A stretch of DNA of 64,000 nucleotides. Source: Nocardiopsis sinuspersici. Its GTDB lineage: Bacteria > Actinomycetota > Actinomycetes > Streptosporangiales > Streptosporangiaceae. Under the pieces are notes generated by a model, which saw nothing but the letters and a program-made list of their open reading frames with translations, was not told the DNA's origin and did no database searches. The position numbers were made by a program, and so were the translations under genes. The stretch is from positions 62,001-126,000 of the forward strand of contig VWVT01000008.1 of assembly GCA_008638415.1 (NCBI GenBank), given 5' to 3'. This document shows, in pieces, positions 34,043 through 42,472 of the stretch. Position 1 is the first letter of the stretch. Every line of letters begins with the position of its first letter.

Positions 34043-35869
34043 GTGAAGTTCGTCCACGATCCCCACCACGACGGATCGCCCGACCACGTCGGCGTCGAGG
34101 ACGGACGGGCGAGGCTGCGCGTGCGCGTTCCCGGGGGCGCCGACGCGGTGTACGCCCGCGTGGTGGAGGACGGCGAGGCCGTCATGCTCCCGGCCGATCC
34201 GGTACGGACCGCGGGCGACGTGGTCTGGTTCGAGGCGGCCGTGCCGCAGCGGCCGGTGGTGACCGACTACCGGTTCGCGATCGTGCGCGGCAACCGGTAC
34301 ACGTGGCTCGACCAGGAGGGCGCCCACGGGCACGAGGTGACCGACGCCGGGGACTTCCGCCTGATCACCGGCCCCCAGCCGCCCGCGTGGGTCGCGGGCA
34401 CAAGCGTCTACCAGGTCTTCCCGGACCGCTTCGCCCGTGACGACGACTCCGTCGGGCCTCCGGCCGAACACCCCGACTGGGCTCTGCCCCGCTCCTGGGA
34501 CGACGAGCCCGCCGGCTTCGGCGAGACCGCGGCCCGCGAGTACTTCGGCGGCACGCTGGACGGAGTGCGCCGCCGCCTGGACCACCTGGCCGGACTGGGC
34601 GTGGAGGTGGTCTACCTGACCCCGGTCTTCCCCGCGCGCTCCACTCACCGCTACGACGCCTCCACGTTCTCGGAGGTGGACCCGCTGCTGGGCGGCGACC
34701 GGGCGCTGCGCGCACTGGCGCGGGCCGCGCACGAGCGCGGCATGCGGGTGATGGGCGACCTGACCACCAACCACACCGGGGACGCGCACGAGTGGTTCGT
34801 GACCGCGCGCGAGGACCCCGGCTCCGCCGAGGCCGGGTTCTACCTCTTCACCGACCACCCGGACGGCTACGTGAGCTGGATGGGCGTGCCCAGCCTGCCC
34901 AAGCTGGACTACTCCTCGGCCGAGCTGCGGCGCAGGGTCTACGGCGCCGACGACTCGGTGCTCGTGGACTGGCTGACCGGGCCCGACCCCCTGGACGGCT
35001 GGCGCGTCGACGTGGCGAACATGACCGGGCGCCACGGCGCGCAGGACCTGAACCGGGAGGTCTCGGGGGAGATCGCCGCACGGATGCGCGAGGTGGACGC
35101 CCAGCGCGGCGGCGACGGGTCGTGGCTGCTGGCCGAGCACTTCCACGACGCGGGGCCCGACACCCACCACGACGGGTGGCACGGGGTGATGAACTACGCG
35201 GGGTTCACCCGGCCGGTGTGGACCTGGCTGAACACCGCGCCCGAGGGGGTGCGGTACATGCGCACCGACTCGCCGCTGCCCCGGACCGGGGCCGAGGAGG
35301 CGGTGCGGGCGATGCGCGCGACCAACGCCGGACTGCCCTGGCGGGTGCTGACGCACAGCGTGAACGCGCTGAGCACACACGACTCGGCCAGGTTCCGCAG
35401 CGTGGTGGGCGACGCCGGGCGGCAGCGGGTCGGGGTGGCGGCCCAGGTGACGCTGCCCGGCGTGCCGTTCCTGTTCGCCGGTGACGAGATCGGCTTGGAG
35501 GGCCTGGACGGGGAGAACGCCCGCAGACCGATGCCCTGGCACCGGCCCGAGACGTGGGACCGGGAGACGCTGGACGCCCACACGCGGCTGCTGTCCCTGC
35601 GCCGTGAGCTGCCCGCGCTCCAGACCGGGGGCCTGCGCTGGCTGGACGCGGGGCCGCACCACATGACGTTCCTACGGACGCTCGGCGGCCAGGTGGTGCT
35701 GGTGCACCTGGCCGACGGCCCGCACGAGACGCTGTCCGCGGCCTGCGCCGACCTGGACGTCTCCGTCGTGGAGGTGCTCCTGCGAGGAGGCCGCGCGAGC
35801 GCGCGGACGGACGGGAAGGTGGAGCTGGACGCGGACGGGCCCGGCTACGTCATCGTGGTGGGGCGCTGA
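34043..35869 (+). CDS. GH13 alpha-amylase family glycosidase
   Basis: A 608-residue enzyme with an N-terminal beta-sandwich (residues 1-110) and a GH13 barrel. Catalytic residues are Asp323 (GWRVDVANMTG), Glu365 (LLAEHFHD) and Asp447 (STHDSAR). Other motifs are YQVFPDRFARDD, VVYLTPVF and GDLTTNHTGDAHEW. This arrangement fits neopullulanase, cyclomaltodextrinase or maltogenic amylase (GH13_20-like). There is no signal peptide, so it acts on internal or imported maltodextrins. The GTG at 34043 follows a GAGGAG ribosome site. Confidence 0.92.
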   Translation: MKFVHDPHHDGSPDHVGVEDGRARLRVRVPGGADAVYARVVEDGEAVMLPADPVRTAGDVVWFEAAVPQRPVVTDYRFAIVRGNRYTWLDQEGAHGHEVTDAGDFRLITGPQPPAWVAGTSVYQVFPDRFARDDDSVGPPAEHPDWALPRSWDDEPAGFGETAAREYFGGTLDGVRRRLDHLAGLGVEVVYLTPVFPARSTHRYDASTFSEVDPLLGGDRALRALARAAHERGMRVMGDLTTNHTGDAHEWFVTAREDPGSAEAGFYLFTDHPDGYVSWMGVPSLPKLDYSSAELRRRVYGADDSVLVDWLTGPDPLDGWRVDVANMTGRHGAQDLNREVSGEIAARMREVDAQRGGDGSWLLAEHFHDAGPDTHHDGWHGVMNYAGFTRPVWTWLNTAPEGVRYMRTDSPLPRTGAEEAVRAMRATNAGLPWRVLTHSVNALSTHDSARFRSVVGDAGRQRVGVAAQVTLPGVPFLFAGDEIGLEGLDGENARRPMPWHRPETWDRETLDAHTRLLSLRRELPALQTGGLRWLDAGPHHMTFLRTLGGQVVLVHLADGPHETLSAACADLDVSVVEVLLRGGRASARTDGKVELDADGPGYVIVVGR

Positions 35870-35928
35870 TCGGAACCCGGACCGTCCACGGTTCCGTCGC
35901 CCCAACGACCAGAGACAAGGGACACCTC

Positions 35929-36717
35929 TTGACCGACTCCACCAGCCGACACAGGACCTATCTGGAGGAGCTGTTCGGGATCACCGGCCGTCGCGCGCTT
36001 GTGACGGGAGGAAGCTCGGGCATCGGCCGCGGTGTCGCGGAGGCCCTCGGACGCGCCGGAGCGAGCGTCCACCTGGTGGCCCGCGACACCGGACGCCTGG
36101 CCGAGACCGCCGAGGCGTTCGCCGCGCAGGGCATCGTGGTCGGTACCACCTCGGCCGACGTTGCCGACCGTGACGCGCTCGACGAGCTCTGTGCGAGTGA
36201 ACCGGTGCTCGACGCGGACATCCTGGTGACCGCCGCCGGGGTCAACCACCGGCCGCCGTTCGGCGAGACGTCGGAGGAGGTCTGGGCCGAGACCCTGGCG
36301 GTCAACCTCACCGCACCGTACCTGCTGGGCCAGGCGTGCGGGCCGCGGATGGCCGGGCGGGGCTGGGGCCGGATCCTCAACATCGGTTCCCAGCAGTCGT
36401 GGAGCGCGTTCGGCGACTCCGGGGCGTACGGCGTCAGCAAGGCCGCCGTCGGCGGGCTCTCCCGTTCCCAGGCCGAGGCATGGTCACCCCACGGCGTCAC
36501 CGCCAACACCATCGTGCCCGGCTTCGTGGTCACGCCGATGACGCTGCCCACGGCCGCGGTGCCCGGCCGCGAGGAGGAGCTCGCGGCCCGCACCATGGTC
36601 GGCCGCAACGGCCTTCCCCGTGACTTCGCCGGACTGGCGGTCTTCCTCGCCTCGGACGCCAGCGGCTTCGTCACCGGGCAGATGCTGGCCGTCGACGGCG
36701 GTTTCAGCGTGCACTGA
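35929..36717 (+). CDS. SDR family oxidoreductase
   Basis: A 262-residue short-chain dehydrogenase. It has the cofactor loop TGGSSGIGRG (residues 26-35), NAG-like ILVTAAGVNH, Ser154, Tyr167 and Lys171 (SGAYGVSKAA) and the C-terminal FVTGQMLAVDGGFSVH. It is a classical SDR close to gluconate-5-dehydrogenase-like or 3-oxoacyl-ACP-reductase-like enzymes; the substrate is unknown. The start codon is TTG 35929 with AAGGGA upstream, and no ATG/GTG alternative gives the normal N-terminus. It follows the amylase gene by 59 bases and may be in its operon. Confidence 0.9.
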   Translation: MTDSTSRHRTYLEELFGITGRRALVTGGSSGIGRGVAEALGRAGASVHLVARDTGRLAETAEAFAAQGIVVGTTSADVADRDALDELCASEPVLDADILVTAAGVNHRPPFGETSEEVWAETLAVNLTAPYLLGQACGPRMAGRGWGRILNIGSQQSWSAFGDSGAYGVSKAAVGGLSRSQAEAWSPHGVTANTIVPGFVVTPMTLPTAAVPGREEELAARTMVGRNGLPRDFAGLAVFLASDASGFVTGQMLAVDGGFSVH

Positions 36718-36795
36718 CCAGCACCGCGGCGAACCGCCGGGGACAGAGGACATCCCCTGGTGCCGCCGAGACGGTCATCGCACTCGCCTGGACGG

Positions 36796-37230
36796 ATGTC
36801 GCCCATGGCCTCCCCGCCCCGACCCGACGACCTGACGTCGCTGGTCCTGCGTACCGACTTGGCGGCGACACGGCATGGGCCGCGCTGGAAGCGCAGATCG
36901 ACGGCTTCGAGGCCGACGGCGCGGTCTACGTCAGCGATCCCGCGTACGCGGGCGTGGGCTTCCAGGCGCTGGTCGACGCGGACGCCGCCGGCGAGGGCGA
37001 CAGGCTGACCTACCTGTTCCTCGCCGATACGACCACCATGGCCGACGGGGGACTCCCCCTGCTCGCCCTCGACCTGTACGTCGGACCCGGTCGTACGTTC
37101 CGGGTGCCGCCTCGCTGGTACGCCGACGTCTCCGCCAACCTGAGCATCGGGAACATGGGCTTCGAAGAGTCCGCCGACGCCGTGGACGGGTCCGGCACGT
37201 ACCGCGGTTTCGGCCAGGAGTGCCCCGAAT
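36796..37230 (+). pseudogene. frameshifted DUF6924-like gene
   Basis: The N-terminal part reads DDLTSLVLRTD in one frame (start ATG 36796 or 36805). From about 36860 the next frame continues as GGDTAWAALEAQIDGFEADG..., YLFLADTTTMADGG, GRTFRVPPRWYADVSANLSIGNMGFEESADAV and ends near SGTYRGF. Restoring one C in the run at 36859-36861 gives RTDFGGDTAW, the usual family start. The downstream frame also lacks a stop for 1.5 kb, running antisense through the thioesterase gene. Two defects point to a decayed gene, although the indel alone could be a sequencing error. Family function is unknown. Confidence 0.75.
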
Positions 37231-37232
37231 GC

Positions 37233-38042
37233 TCAGGCCTGGTCCGCACTGCCGGGACCGGGATGCCCCGGTCCCCGAGCCGGTTGCGCGTCCCGGGACA
37301 GCGCGGCGTGGACGTCCTTGGTGATGCGGGTGGCCACGTCGCCGGTCCGGCCGACGAAGTAGAAGTGCCCGCCGGGCAGCAGGTGGCGCTCGACCGGCCC
37401 CTCGGCGTGGTCCTCCCACGCGGCGAGGCGCTCCGGCGGGAAACCGGGGTCGTCCTGCCCGCCGAAGACCGACAGCGGCGCCCGCAGCGGCGGAGCGGCG
37501 GGATCCGGGCGCCAGGTGTCGACCAGTCCCAGGTCGGCGCGAAACAGCGGCTCCACGGTGCGCCACTGGTCGGGGTCGGCCAGGGAGCTGGCCGGGATGC
37601 CGCCCATGCGGGCGACGCCCTCGCGCAGGCGCTCCGAGGACAGCAGGTGGCGGGGCTCGTCCCGCTCGGGCCCGGGCGCCGGGCTCCACGCCGACACCCC
37701 GAGCCAGGAGGGCCGGGACGGACCCTCGGCGGCCAGCAGGTTGGTCAGCTCGTAGGCCAGGAGGGCGCCCATGCTGTGGCCGAAGAACCCGAAGGGGCGG
37801 TCCAGTTCGGGGGCGAGGTCCTCGCGCAGGTGGCGGGTCAGTGCGCGGGCCTCACGGAAGGGTTCGGACCGCTTCGCACGCCCTCGCCCGGGCGCCTCCA
37901 CCAGGCACACCTCCCAGTCGGACGGGAAGTGGCGCATCCACGGACGGTAGCCCCGGGACGACCCGCCCGCGTGGTGCAGCAGGAAGAGCCGGAAACGGGC
38001 GTGGGGGACGGGTCGGGGCCGGAGGAGGACGCCCTCGTGCAC
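37233..38042 (-). CDS. type II thioesterase
   Basis: A 269-residue alpha/beta-hydrolase of the GrsT/RifR type that removes stalled acyl groups from NRPS/PKS carrier proteins. It shows RLFLLHHAGGSSRGYRPW, the nucleophile Ser90 in FFGHSMGALLAYEL, the FGGQDDPGF acid region and the His in LLPGGHFYF. The start is GTG 38042. No synthase gene is present; it is divergent from an exporter, which suggests the edge or remnant of a secondary-metabolite locus. The 3' end abuts the broken DUF6924 gene. Confidence 0.9.
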   Translation of the reverse strand: MHEGVLLRPRPVPHARFRLFLLHHAGGSSRGYRPWMRHFPSDWEVCLVEAPGRGRAKRSEPFREARALTRHLREDLAPELDRPFGFFGHSMGALLAYELTNLLAAEGPSRPSWLGVSAWSPAPGPERDEPRHLLSSERLREGVARMGGIPASSLADPDQWRTVEPLFRADLGLVDTWRPDPAAPPLRAPLSVFGGQDDPGFPPERLAAWEDHAEGPVERHLLPGGHFYFVGRTGDVATRITKDVHAALSRDAQPARGPGHPGPGSADQA

Positions 38043-38105
38043 TGCTTCTCTTCCTCACTGTCCGTATCCGGCGGGGGCCGTGGGGCCACCAGGTCAGGGC
38101 AAACT

Positions 38106-38124
38106 TACCAGTCGGTACTACTGG
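38106..38124. promoter_or_regulatory. candidate TetR-type operator
   Basis: TACCAGTCGGTA (38106-38117) lies in a wider dyad CCAGT N7 ACTGG (38108-38124) within an A/T-richer patch between the divergent thioesterase and MFS genes. The TACC...GGTA form is common for TetR-family sites. No TetR gene is adjacent, so the regulator would be encoded elsewhere. Confidence 0.45.
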
Positions 38125-38241
38125 CGGGTAACAAGGGTCCTCGCCTCCACCACCGCGCCGGAAAACCCCTCGCCGCATCCGGCGGAGCACCGGCACACTG
38201 GGAGCGTTTCGCCCGCGGAGGAGGTCCCGATCGGTTCACGT

Positions 38242-39447
38242 GTGCCCCCTCCATCTCTACGTCACCGGGGGTTCCGCTTCTTCCTCGGGGGCGGGGGCGC
38301 CGGCGAACTCGGCTCGGAGATGCTCCCCGTCGCCATGGTGGGCCTGGTCCTGGCCGAACACGGCCCTCTCGTCCTCGGCCTGGTCCTGGGAGCGCGCGGT
38401 GCCGCGGGATCCCTGTGCGCCCTGCTCTCGGGCGCCCTGCTCAGCAGGGTCCGCAAGTCCACCGCGCTGGCCGCCGACGGCCTGGTCCAGTGCGCGTCCG
38501 TGCTCGGATTCGCCCTCGGCCCCGACACGGCCGCCTGGTTCCTCGGCCTGGCGCTGATCGGCGGCGCCGCCGGTTCGGTGAGCGAGCCCGCCGCCGTGTC
38601 GGTCACGCCGCTGCTGGTCCCCGGCCAACGCCTCCAGGAGGCCAACGCCCTGCGCAGCGTCGTGGGGCGCACCATGGGCGTCACCGGCCCCGCGGCGGCC
38701 GGGGTGCTGCTCGCCGTCCTGGACGCGCGGACGGCCTTCCTGGTCGTCGCCGGCGCCTTCGCCCTCGGTGCCGCCGCGCTGCTGTGCGTCCGTGAGGAGG
38801 CGCCCGGCCCCGACCGGGTCTCGCAGCCGATCGGCGCGAACCTCCGCGCCGGGCTCCGCGAGGTGGTGCGGCGTCCCTGGGTGCTGGCGATCATCGCGGT
38901 GGCCACCGTGCAGGCCCCGGCCACGCTCGCCCCCGGTTTCACCCTGCTGCCGATCGTGGCCGCCGACTCCTACGCCGGACCCGTCTACGGGCTGGCTCTG
39001 TCGTGCATGTCGGCGGGCCAGCTGCTGGGCGGACTGGTCGCCGCACGCTGGAGCCCCGCGCGCCCCGGCCTGGTGTCCCTGACGGGGGTCCTGGCCTACC
39101 CGCTGGTCCTGCTGGGGCTGGCCGCGACCGTGCCCGCCTGGCTGCTGCTGGCCGGTTACACCGTCACGGGCGCGGGCTTCATGCTCTTCGGCGTGTACTG
39201 GTACACCGCCCTACAGCGGGCCGTCCCACAGGACCTGCTCGGCGTGGTCGTCGGCGTCGACCAGGTGGGCAGCTTCGGGCTCGAACCGGTCGGCTACGCG
39301 GTGGCCGGCGCCCTGGCCGAGACGGTCGGCCCGCGCCCCGTACTGGTCGGCGCCGCCGCGGTCGGACTCCTCACCGCGCTCGTCCCGCTGGCCGTGCCGG
39401 GGGTGCCCCGCCTGGCGGACTCCCCCGCCGCAGCGGCCGTGCGCTGA
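38242..39447 (+). CDS. MFS exporter (EntS-like, MFS_3 type)
   Basis: A 401-residue major-facilitator transporter with about 12 helices. The start RHRGFRFFLGGGGAGELGSEMLPVAMVGLVL and the middle motif NALRSVVGRTMGVTGPAAAG are typical of the MFS_3/enterobactin-exporter-like group that exports siderophores or peptides. I chose GTG 38242; a GGAGGAGG tract lies 17 bases upstream, rather far, and the frame is open to 38080, so the start is tentative. Divergence from a type II thioesterase supports a metabolite-export role. Confidence 0.85.
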   Translation: MPPPSLRHRGFRFFLGGGGAGELGSEMLPVAMVGLVLAEHGPLVLGLVLGARGAAGSLCALLSGALLSRVRKSTALAADGLVQCASVLGFALGPDTAAWFLGLALIGGAAGSVSEPAAVSVTPLLVPGQRLQEANALRSVVGRTMGVTGPAAAGVLLAVLDARTAFLVVAGAFALGAAALLCVREEAPGPDRVSQPIGANLRAGLREVVRRPWVLAIIAVATVQAPATLAPGFTLLPIVAADSYAGPVYGLALSCMSAGQLLGGLVAARWSPARPGLVSLTGVLAYPLVLLGLAATVPAWLLLAGYTVTGAGFMLFGVYWYTALQRAVPQDLLGVVVGVDQVGSFGLEPVGYAVAGALAETVGPRPVLVGAAAVGLLTALVPLAVPGVPRLADSPAAAAVR

Positions 39448-39502
39448 CCCCGGGTCGAGCCCGCTGCCCGGCCGGACGGGCCGGAGCACTCCGCGCCGGT
39501 CC

Positions 39503-39799
39503 TCAGACCGAGCGGTCGACGCGGCCGCGCAGCCATCCCAGGGCGGCCGCCGCGGAAGCGTGCACTCCCCCGGCCGCCCCGCGCAGGCGGCGGCGCCACG
39601 CGGGCACCACGGGACCGTCCTCCACCTCCGTCGGCAACGCCGTCCCCGAGGCCTCGGCCAGGGCGACGCGCTCGCGCAGACGCTCCCTGACCTGCTCGGG
39701 CGTGTAGGCATGACGCTGCCGCTGGTCCCGGACGATCACCGCACCGGTCGCCGCGACACCCACGAAAGCGGCCACTCCAAGGGCCTTCCACCAACGCAT
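39503..39799 (-). CDS. small single-pass membrane protein
   Basis: A 98-residue hypothetical protein. Residues 5-24 (KALGVAAFVGVAATGAVIV) form one membrane helix, followed by a cytoplasmic basic/charged tail (QVRERLRERVALAEA, WRRRLRG). Tails of this kind occur in short actinobacterial proteins of unknown function. The start is ATG 39799. It is divergent from the YiiX-like gene with only 18 bases between the starts, so one or both messages may be leaderless. Confidence 0.6.
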   Translation of the reverse strand: MRWWKALGVAAFVGVAATGAVIVRDQRQRHAYTPEQVRERLRERVALAEASGTALPTEVEDGPVVPAWRRRLRGAAGGVHASAAAALGWLRGRVDRSV

Positions 39800-39817
39800 G
39801 TGCCTAGGCTATGTGCT

Positions 39818-40468
39818 GTGGCAGAAACGAGCATGTCCCTGAGCGAGGCACTGGAACTCACCCGGACCGGCGACGTCTGGGTCTTCCGGGGCACCAGCGC
39901 GGCGGACCGCGCCATCCAGATCACCACCAACAGCCCCGTCAACCACGTCGGCATGTCCGTCGTGGTCGACGACCTGCCGCCGCTGATGTGGCACGCCGAG
40001 CTCGGCCGCTCCCTGCCCGACGTGTGGACCGGGAAGCACCAGCGCGGCGTACAGCTGCACGACCTGCGCGACGCCGTCATGGTCTGGGGGCGCAGGTACG
40101 GCCAGCGCGGCTGGCTGCGCCAGCTCGACCCCGAGGCGGACGCGCCGATGGAGGACGCGGCCCTGCGCACCGTCGCCCGGCTCGACGGCACCCCCTTCCC
40201 CTCCACCGCCCAGTTGGCCGCCCGCTGGGCGCGCGGACGCCTGCCCCTGCGGCGCCTGCCCTTCGGCTCCCGCTCGCGCGAGCGGGCCCTGGAGACCGCC
40301 TACTGCGCGGAGGTCATCGCCCTGACCTACGAGGCGATGGGGCTGCTGCCCGCGGGGAAGCGCCCCGGGTACTACGACCCGGGGCGCTTCTGGAGCGGTG
40401 ACGACCTGGAGCTGGAGGGCGGCGCGGCCCTGGGCGGGGAGATCCGCGTGGACCTGCCCGCCGGCTGA
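39818..40468 (+). CDS. YiiX/permuted papain-like amidase
   Basis: A 216-residue protein resembling circularly permuted NlpC/P60 enzymes (YiiX/YebB type). The His comes first, His43 in NHVGMSV, and the Cys near the end, Cys163 in AYCAEVIALTYE. A GDVWVFRG strand precedes the His, as in the family. It has no signal peptide. The GTG at 39818 lies 8 bases after TAGGCT, a -10-like hexamer, which suggests a leaderless message; ATG 39833 is the alternative start. Substrate could be a lipid or peptide amide bond. Confidence 0.72.
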   Translation: MAETSMSLSEALELTRTGDVWVFRGTSAADRAIQITTNSPVNHVGMSVVVDDLPPLMWHAELGRSLPDVWTGKHQRGVQLHDLRDAVMVWGRRYGQRGWLRQLDPEADAPMEDAALRTVARLDGTPFPSTAQLAARWARGRLPLRRLPFGSRSRERALETAYCAEVIALTYEAMGLLPAGKRPGYYDPGRFWSGDDLELEGGAALGGEIRVDLPAG

Positions 40469-40494
40469 GCGACGCCGCCGCCCGCCCCCTCCGG

Positions 40495-41970
40495 TCAGCC
40501 GAGCTGGAAGTCGGCCACCCGGATCGGTGTGGAGGAACCCGATCCGGCCTCCTGGTAGAAGACGGACAGCACCCCCTCCGAGGCCACCCGGGACTCGTCC
40601 ACCAGCACCTCACCGAAGGCGTCGATGTCCGAACCGTCGTGGACCATGGTCCACTCGCTCCACCCGGTGTCGGCCCCGGCGGCCATGATGCGGCCGAAGG
40701 GCATGACCACGTAGGCCGTGTCGTCGTCGGTGAGCACCAGCCGGGAGCGGCCGAAGGCGCTCAGCGGCTCGGGCAGTTCCACCTTGCGCCACGTCCCCGC
40801 GTCGTCCTGGTGCAGGTGGAAGGTGCGCCCCTGCCGCCTGCGGTCCTCGACGAAGTCGGTCGAGCAGTGCCCGAAGCGGCCCGGCCGGTAGCTGACGACC
40901 ACGTGCGGGTTGCCCGCGGAGTCGATCGCCTGGGACTCCTGGTTCATGAGCGCGTAGTTGGGTGGCAGGGGGTCGACGACGTGGCCGCGGGTGTCCACGG
41001 ACACGCGGTGCGGGGTCCCGGTCACCGCGGCCACGGCACCGTTGCCGGTGCGCCAGGTGTGTCCCCCGTCGTCGCTGTAGACGTATCCGGTGTCGTGGTT
41101 GGACAGCCCGCCGGGGTGGCAGAGGATGTCCCCGCCGGCCGCGGTCTCGCGCCAGGTGAAGGAGGCGTGCAGCCGCCCGTCGTCGCCGTATCCGATCCCG
41201 TGCAGGTACATGTTGCGGCTGTCGCTGACCGCCCCGTTGGCCTCGTAGGTCCCCTCCGGTGAGGACCAGGCGCCCAGGTGGGTCCACTCCCCGCCGGCGT
41301 ACTCGGCGAGCTCCTGTGTCCCGTCACCCGAGCCGCCGGTGCGGTAGGCGAGCTGGAGTCCGCCGTCCGGTGTGGGGACGAACCTGGGATAGGTGATCGA
41401 GCCGATGTCCAGTCCGGCCAGGTCGCGCTGGACCGGCTCGAAGGAGTCGGCGCTCCAGGGCGCCCCGCCCGTGACCAGGCCCGGGGACGACCTCGTGTAG
41501 AAGACCGGGGTGTTGTGGGTGTCCATGCCCACGTGCAGGCGCCCGTCCTCGGCGGAGACGCCCAGCGAGATGGAGTTGTGCGAGTCGTCGACCGTGAGCC
41601 GGTGGGGCAGGCGGACGGTCCGCCACCCGCCGTCACCGCCGCCGTCGAGGGAGCGGCGCGCCAGGACGGCGTGGCGGTCCCCGGTGTACCAGGCGGCGTA
41701 CTGGAAGCCGCCGTGGGTGAGGATGCCCGACTGCTGGTAGGAGCCGTTGTTGACCAGGCCGTCGTAGGAGACGAAGTACAGGGCGTTCTCGTCCAGGGTC
41801 CGGCTGCCCAGGGGTGTGGCCGAGGGCGCGTCGGCCGCGGTGGCCGTGTCGGCCGGGGTCGCGGCGGTGGCGGCGGACGGTCCGACGAGTGCGGCGGACA
41901 GTGCCAGCGCCAGCGCGCCGGGCACGGTGGCGGCCAGGGTGCGAAGCGGCGATCGGGGGGTGGAGTGCAA
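40495..41970 (-). CDS. secreted BNR_4 beta-propeller protein, likely polysaccharide-active
   Basis: A 491-residue protein with a Sec signal (ALALALSAALVGPSAATA, cleavage near residue 38). The rest is a BNR_4 beta-propeller with repeats such as YVYSDDGGHTWRTG. The family signature SHNSISLGV (His131) is followed by HVGMDTHNTP (His152). BNR_4 proteins include PL24/PL25-type ulvan lyases and uncharacterised relatives, and two conserved His on adjacent blades fits that fold. The start is TTG 41970 after GGAGAGG. It is 22 bases downstream of rhaM in one operon, so I infer attack on a rhamnose-containing polysaccharide, not shown by sequence alone. Confidence 0.8.
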   Translation of the reverse strand: MHSTPRSPLRTLAATVPGALALALSAALVGPSAATAATPADTATAADAPSATPLGSRTLDENALYFVSYDGLVNNGSYQQSGILTHGGFQYAAWYTGDRHAVLARRSLDGGGDGGWRTVRLPHRLTVDDSHNSISLGVSAEDGRLHVGMDTHNTPVFYTRSSPGLVTGGAPWSADSFEPVQRDLAGLDIGSITYPRFVPTPDGGLQLAYRTGGSGDGTQELAEYAGGEWTHLGAWSSPEGTYEANGAVSDSRNMYLHGIGYGDDGRLHASFTWRETAAGGDILCHPGGLSNHDTGYVYSDDGGHTWRTGNGAVAAVTGTPHRVSVDTRGHVVDPLPPNYALMNQESQAIDSAGNPHVVVSYRPGRFGHCSTDFVEDRRRQGRTFHLHQDDAGTWRKVELPEPLSAFGRSRLVLTDDDTAYVVMPFGRIMAAGADTGWSEWTMVHDGSDIDAFGEVLVDESRVASEGVLSVFYQEAGSGSSTPIRVADFQLG

Positions 41971-41992
41971 GGCGGTACCTCTCCGGTGGGGA

Positions 41993-42310
41993 TCAGGCCA
42001 GATGGAAGATCTCGGTCAGCGGGACCATGCCCTCGTCCGGGCGGCCGGGCAGGTTCTCGAAGAAGGGCGCCATCTCGGCCTGCCAGCGGTCATTGACCTC
42101 GGTCCCGGCCATCTCCTCGCGGGCACGGTCGAAGTCCTCGGTCTCCAGGTAGCCGACGACCATGCCCTCCTCGGTGCAGAACAGCGAGTAGTTGTGCCAG
42201 CCGGCGGCGCTGAGGGCCTCGCGCATCTCCGGCCAGACCTCGGCGTGGCGCTCCCGGTACTCGGCGAGGCGTTCCCTCTTGACCTTGAGGATGAAGCAGA
42301 CGCGCTGCAC
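41993..42310 (-). CDS. rhaM: L-rhamnose mutarotase
   Basis: Interconverts alpha- and beta-L-rhamnose. The 105-residue protein matches family length and has RVCFILKVKRERLAEYRERHAEVWPEM, the active-site His in WHNYSLF and the ending FHLA. The GTG at 42310 follows GAGGA. It is followed by the BNR_4 gene and preceded by a terminator that ends the transporter operon, so it likely has its own promoter, marked by a palindrome at 42340. Confidence 0.92.
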   Translation of the reverse strand: MQRVCFILKVKRERLAEYRERHAEVWPEMREALSAAGWHNYSLFCTEEGMVVGYLETEDFDRAREEMAGTEVNDRWQAEMAPFFENLPGRPDEGMVPLTEIFHLA

Positions 42311-42339
42311 GGGCGTCCTCCCGTCACATCGGATGGTCG

Positions 42340-42353
42340 GATCCGGCCGGATC
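42340..42353. promoter_or_regulatory. 14-bp palindrome upstream of rhaM
   Basis: GATCCGGCCGGATC is a perfect palindrome 30 bases before the rhaM start, in the likely promoter. It may be an operator; it does not resemble the sites beside the LacI gene. Confidence 0.4.
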
Positions 42354-42403
42354 ACCACGGACCGGATCCAGTACAGGCAGAGCGGTACGTGTTCGCACGG
42401 ACA

Positions 42404-42433
42404 GGGGCGGGCGGGGTGTCCCCGGCCCGCCCC
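42404..42433 (-). terminator. terminator of the rhamnose transporter operon
   Basis: A long stem forms from 42404-42416 with 42420-42433 (9 + 4 bp, one bulged G, TGT loop), starting 39 bases after the rhaS stop on the minus strand. Confidence 0.75.
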
Positions 42434-42472
42434 GAGTGCGTCAGGGCCGCGTGCGCCGGCCCCGGGCGGGGA

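Noticed and set aside
37010..37249. minus-strand ORF across the DUF6924 relic
   Set aside because: It is the antisense reading of the relic and has no motif of its own.
36954..38795. 613-residue plus-strand ORF that would fuse the DUF6924 end to further sequence
   Set aside because: Only the first 90 residues resemble a protein family; the rest is antisense to the thioesterase and out of frame with the MFS gene.
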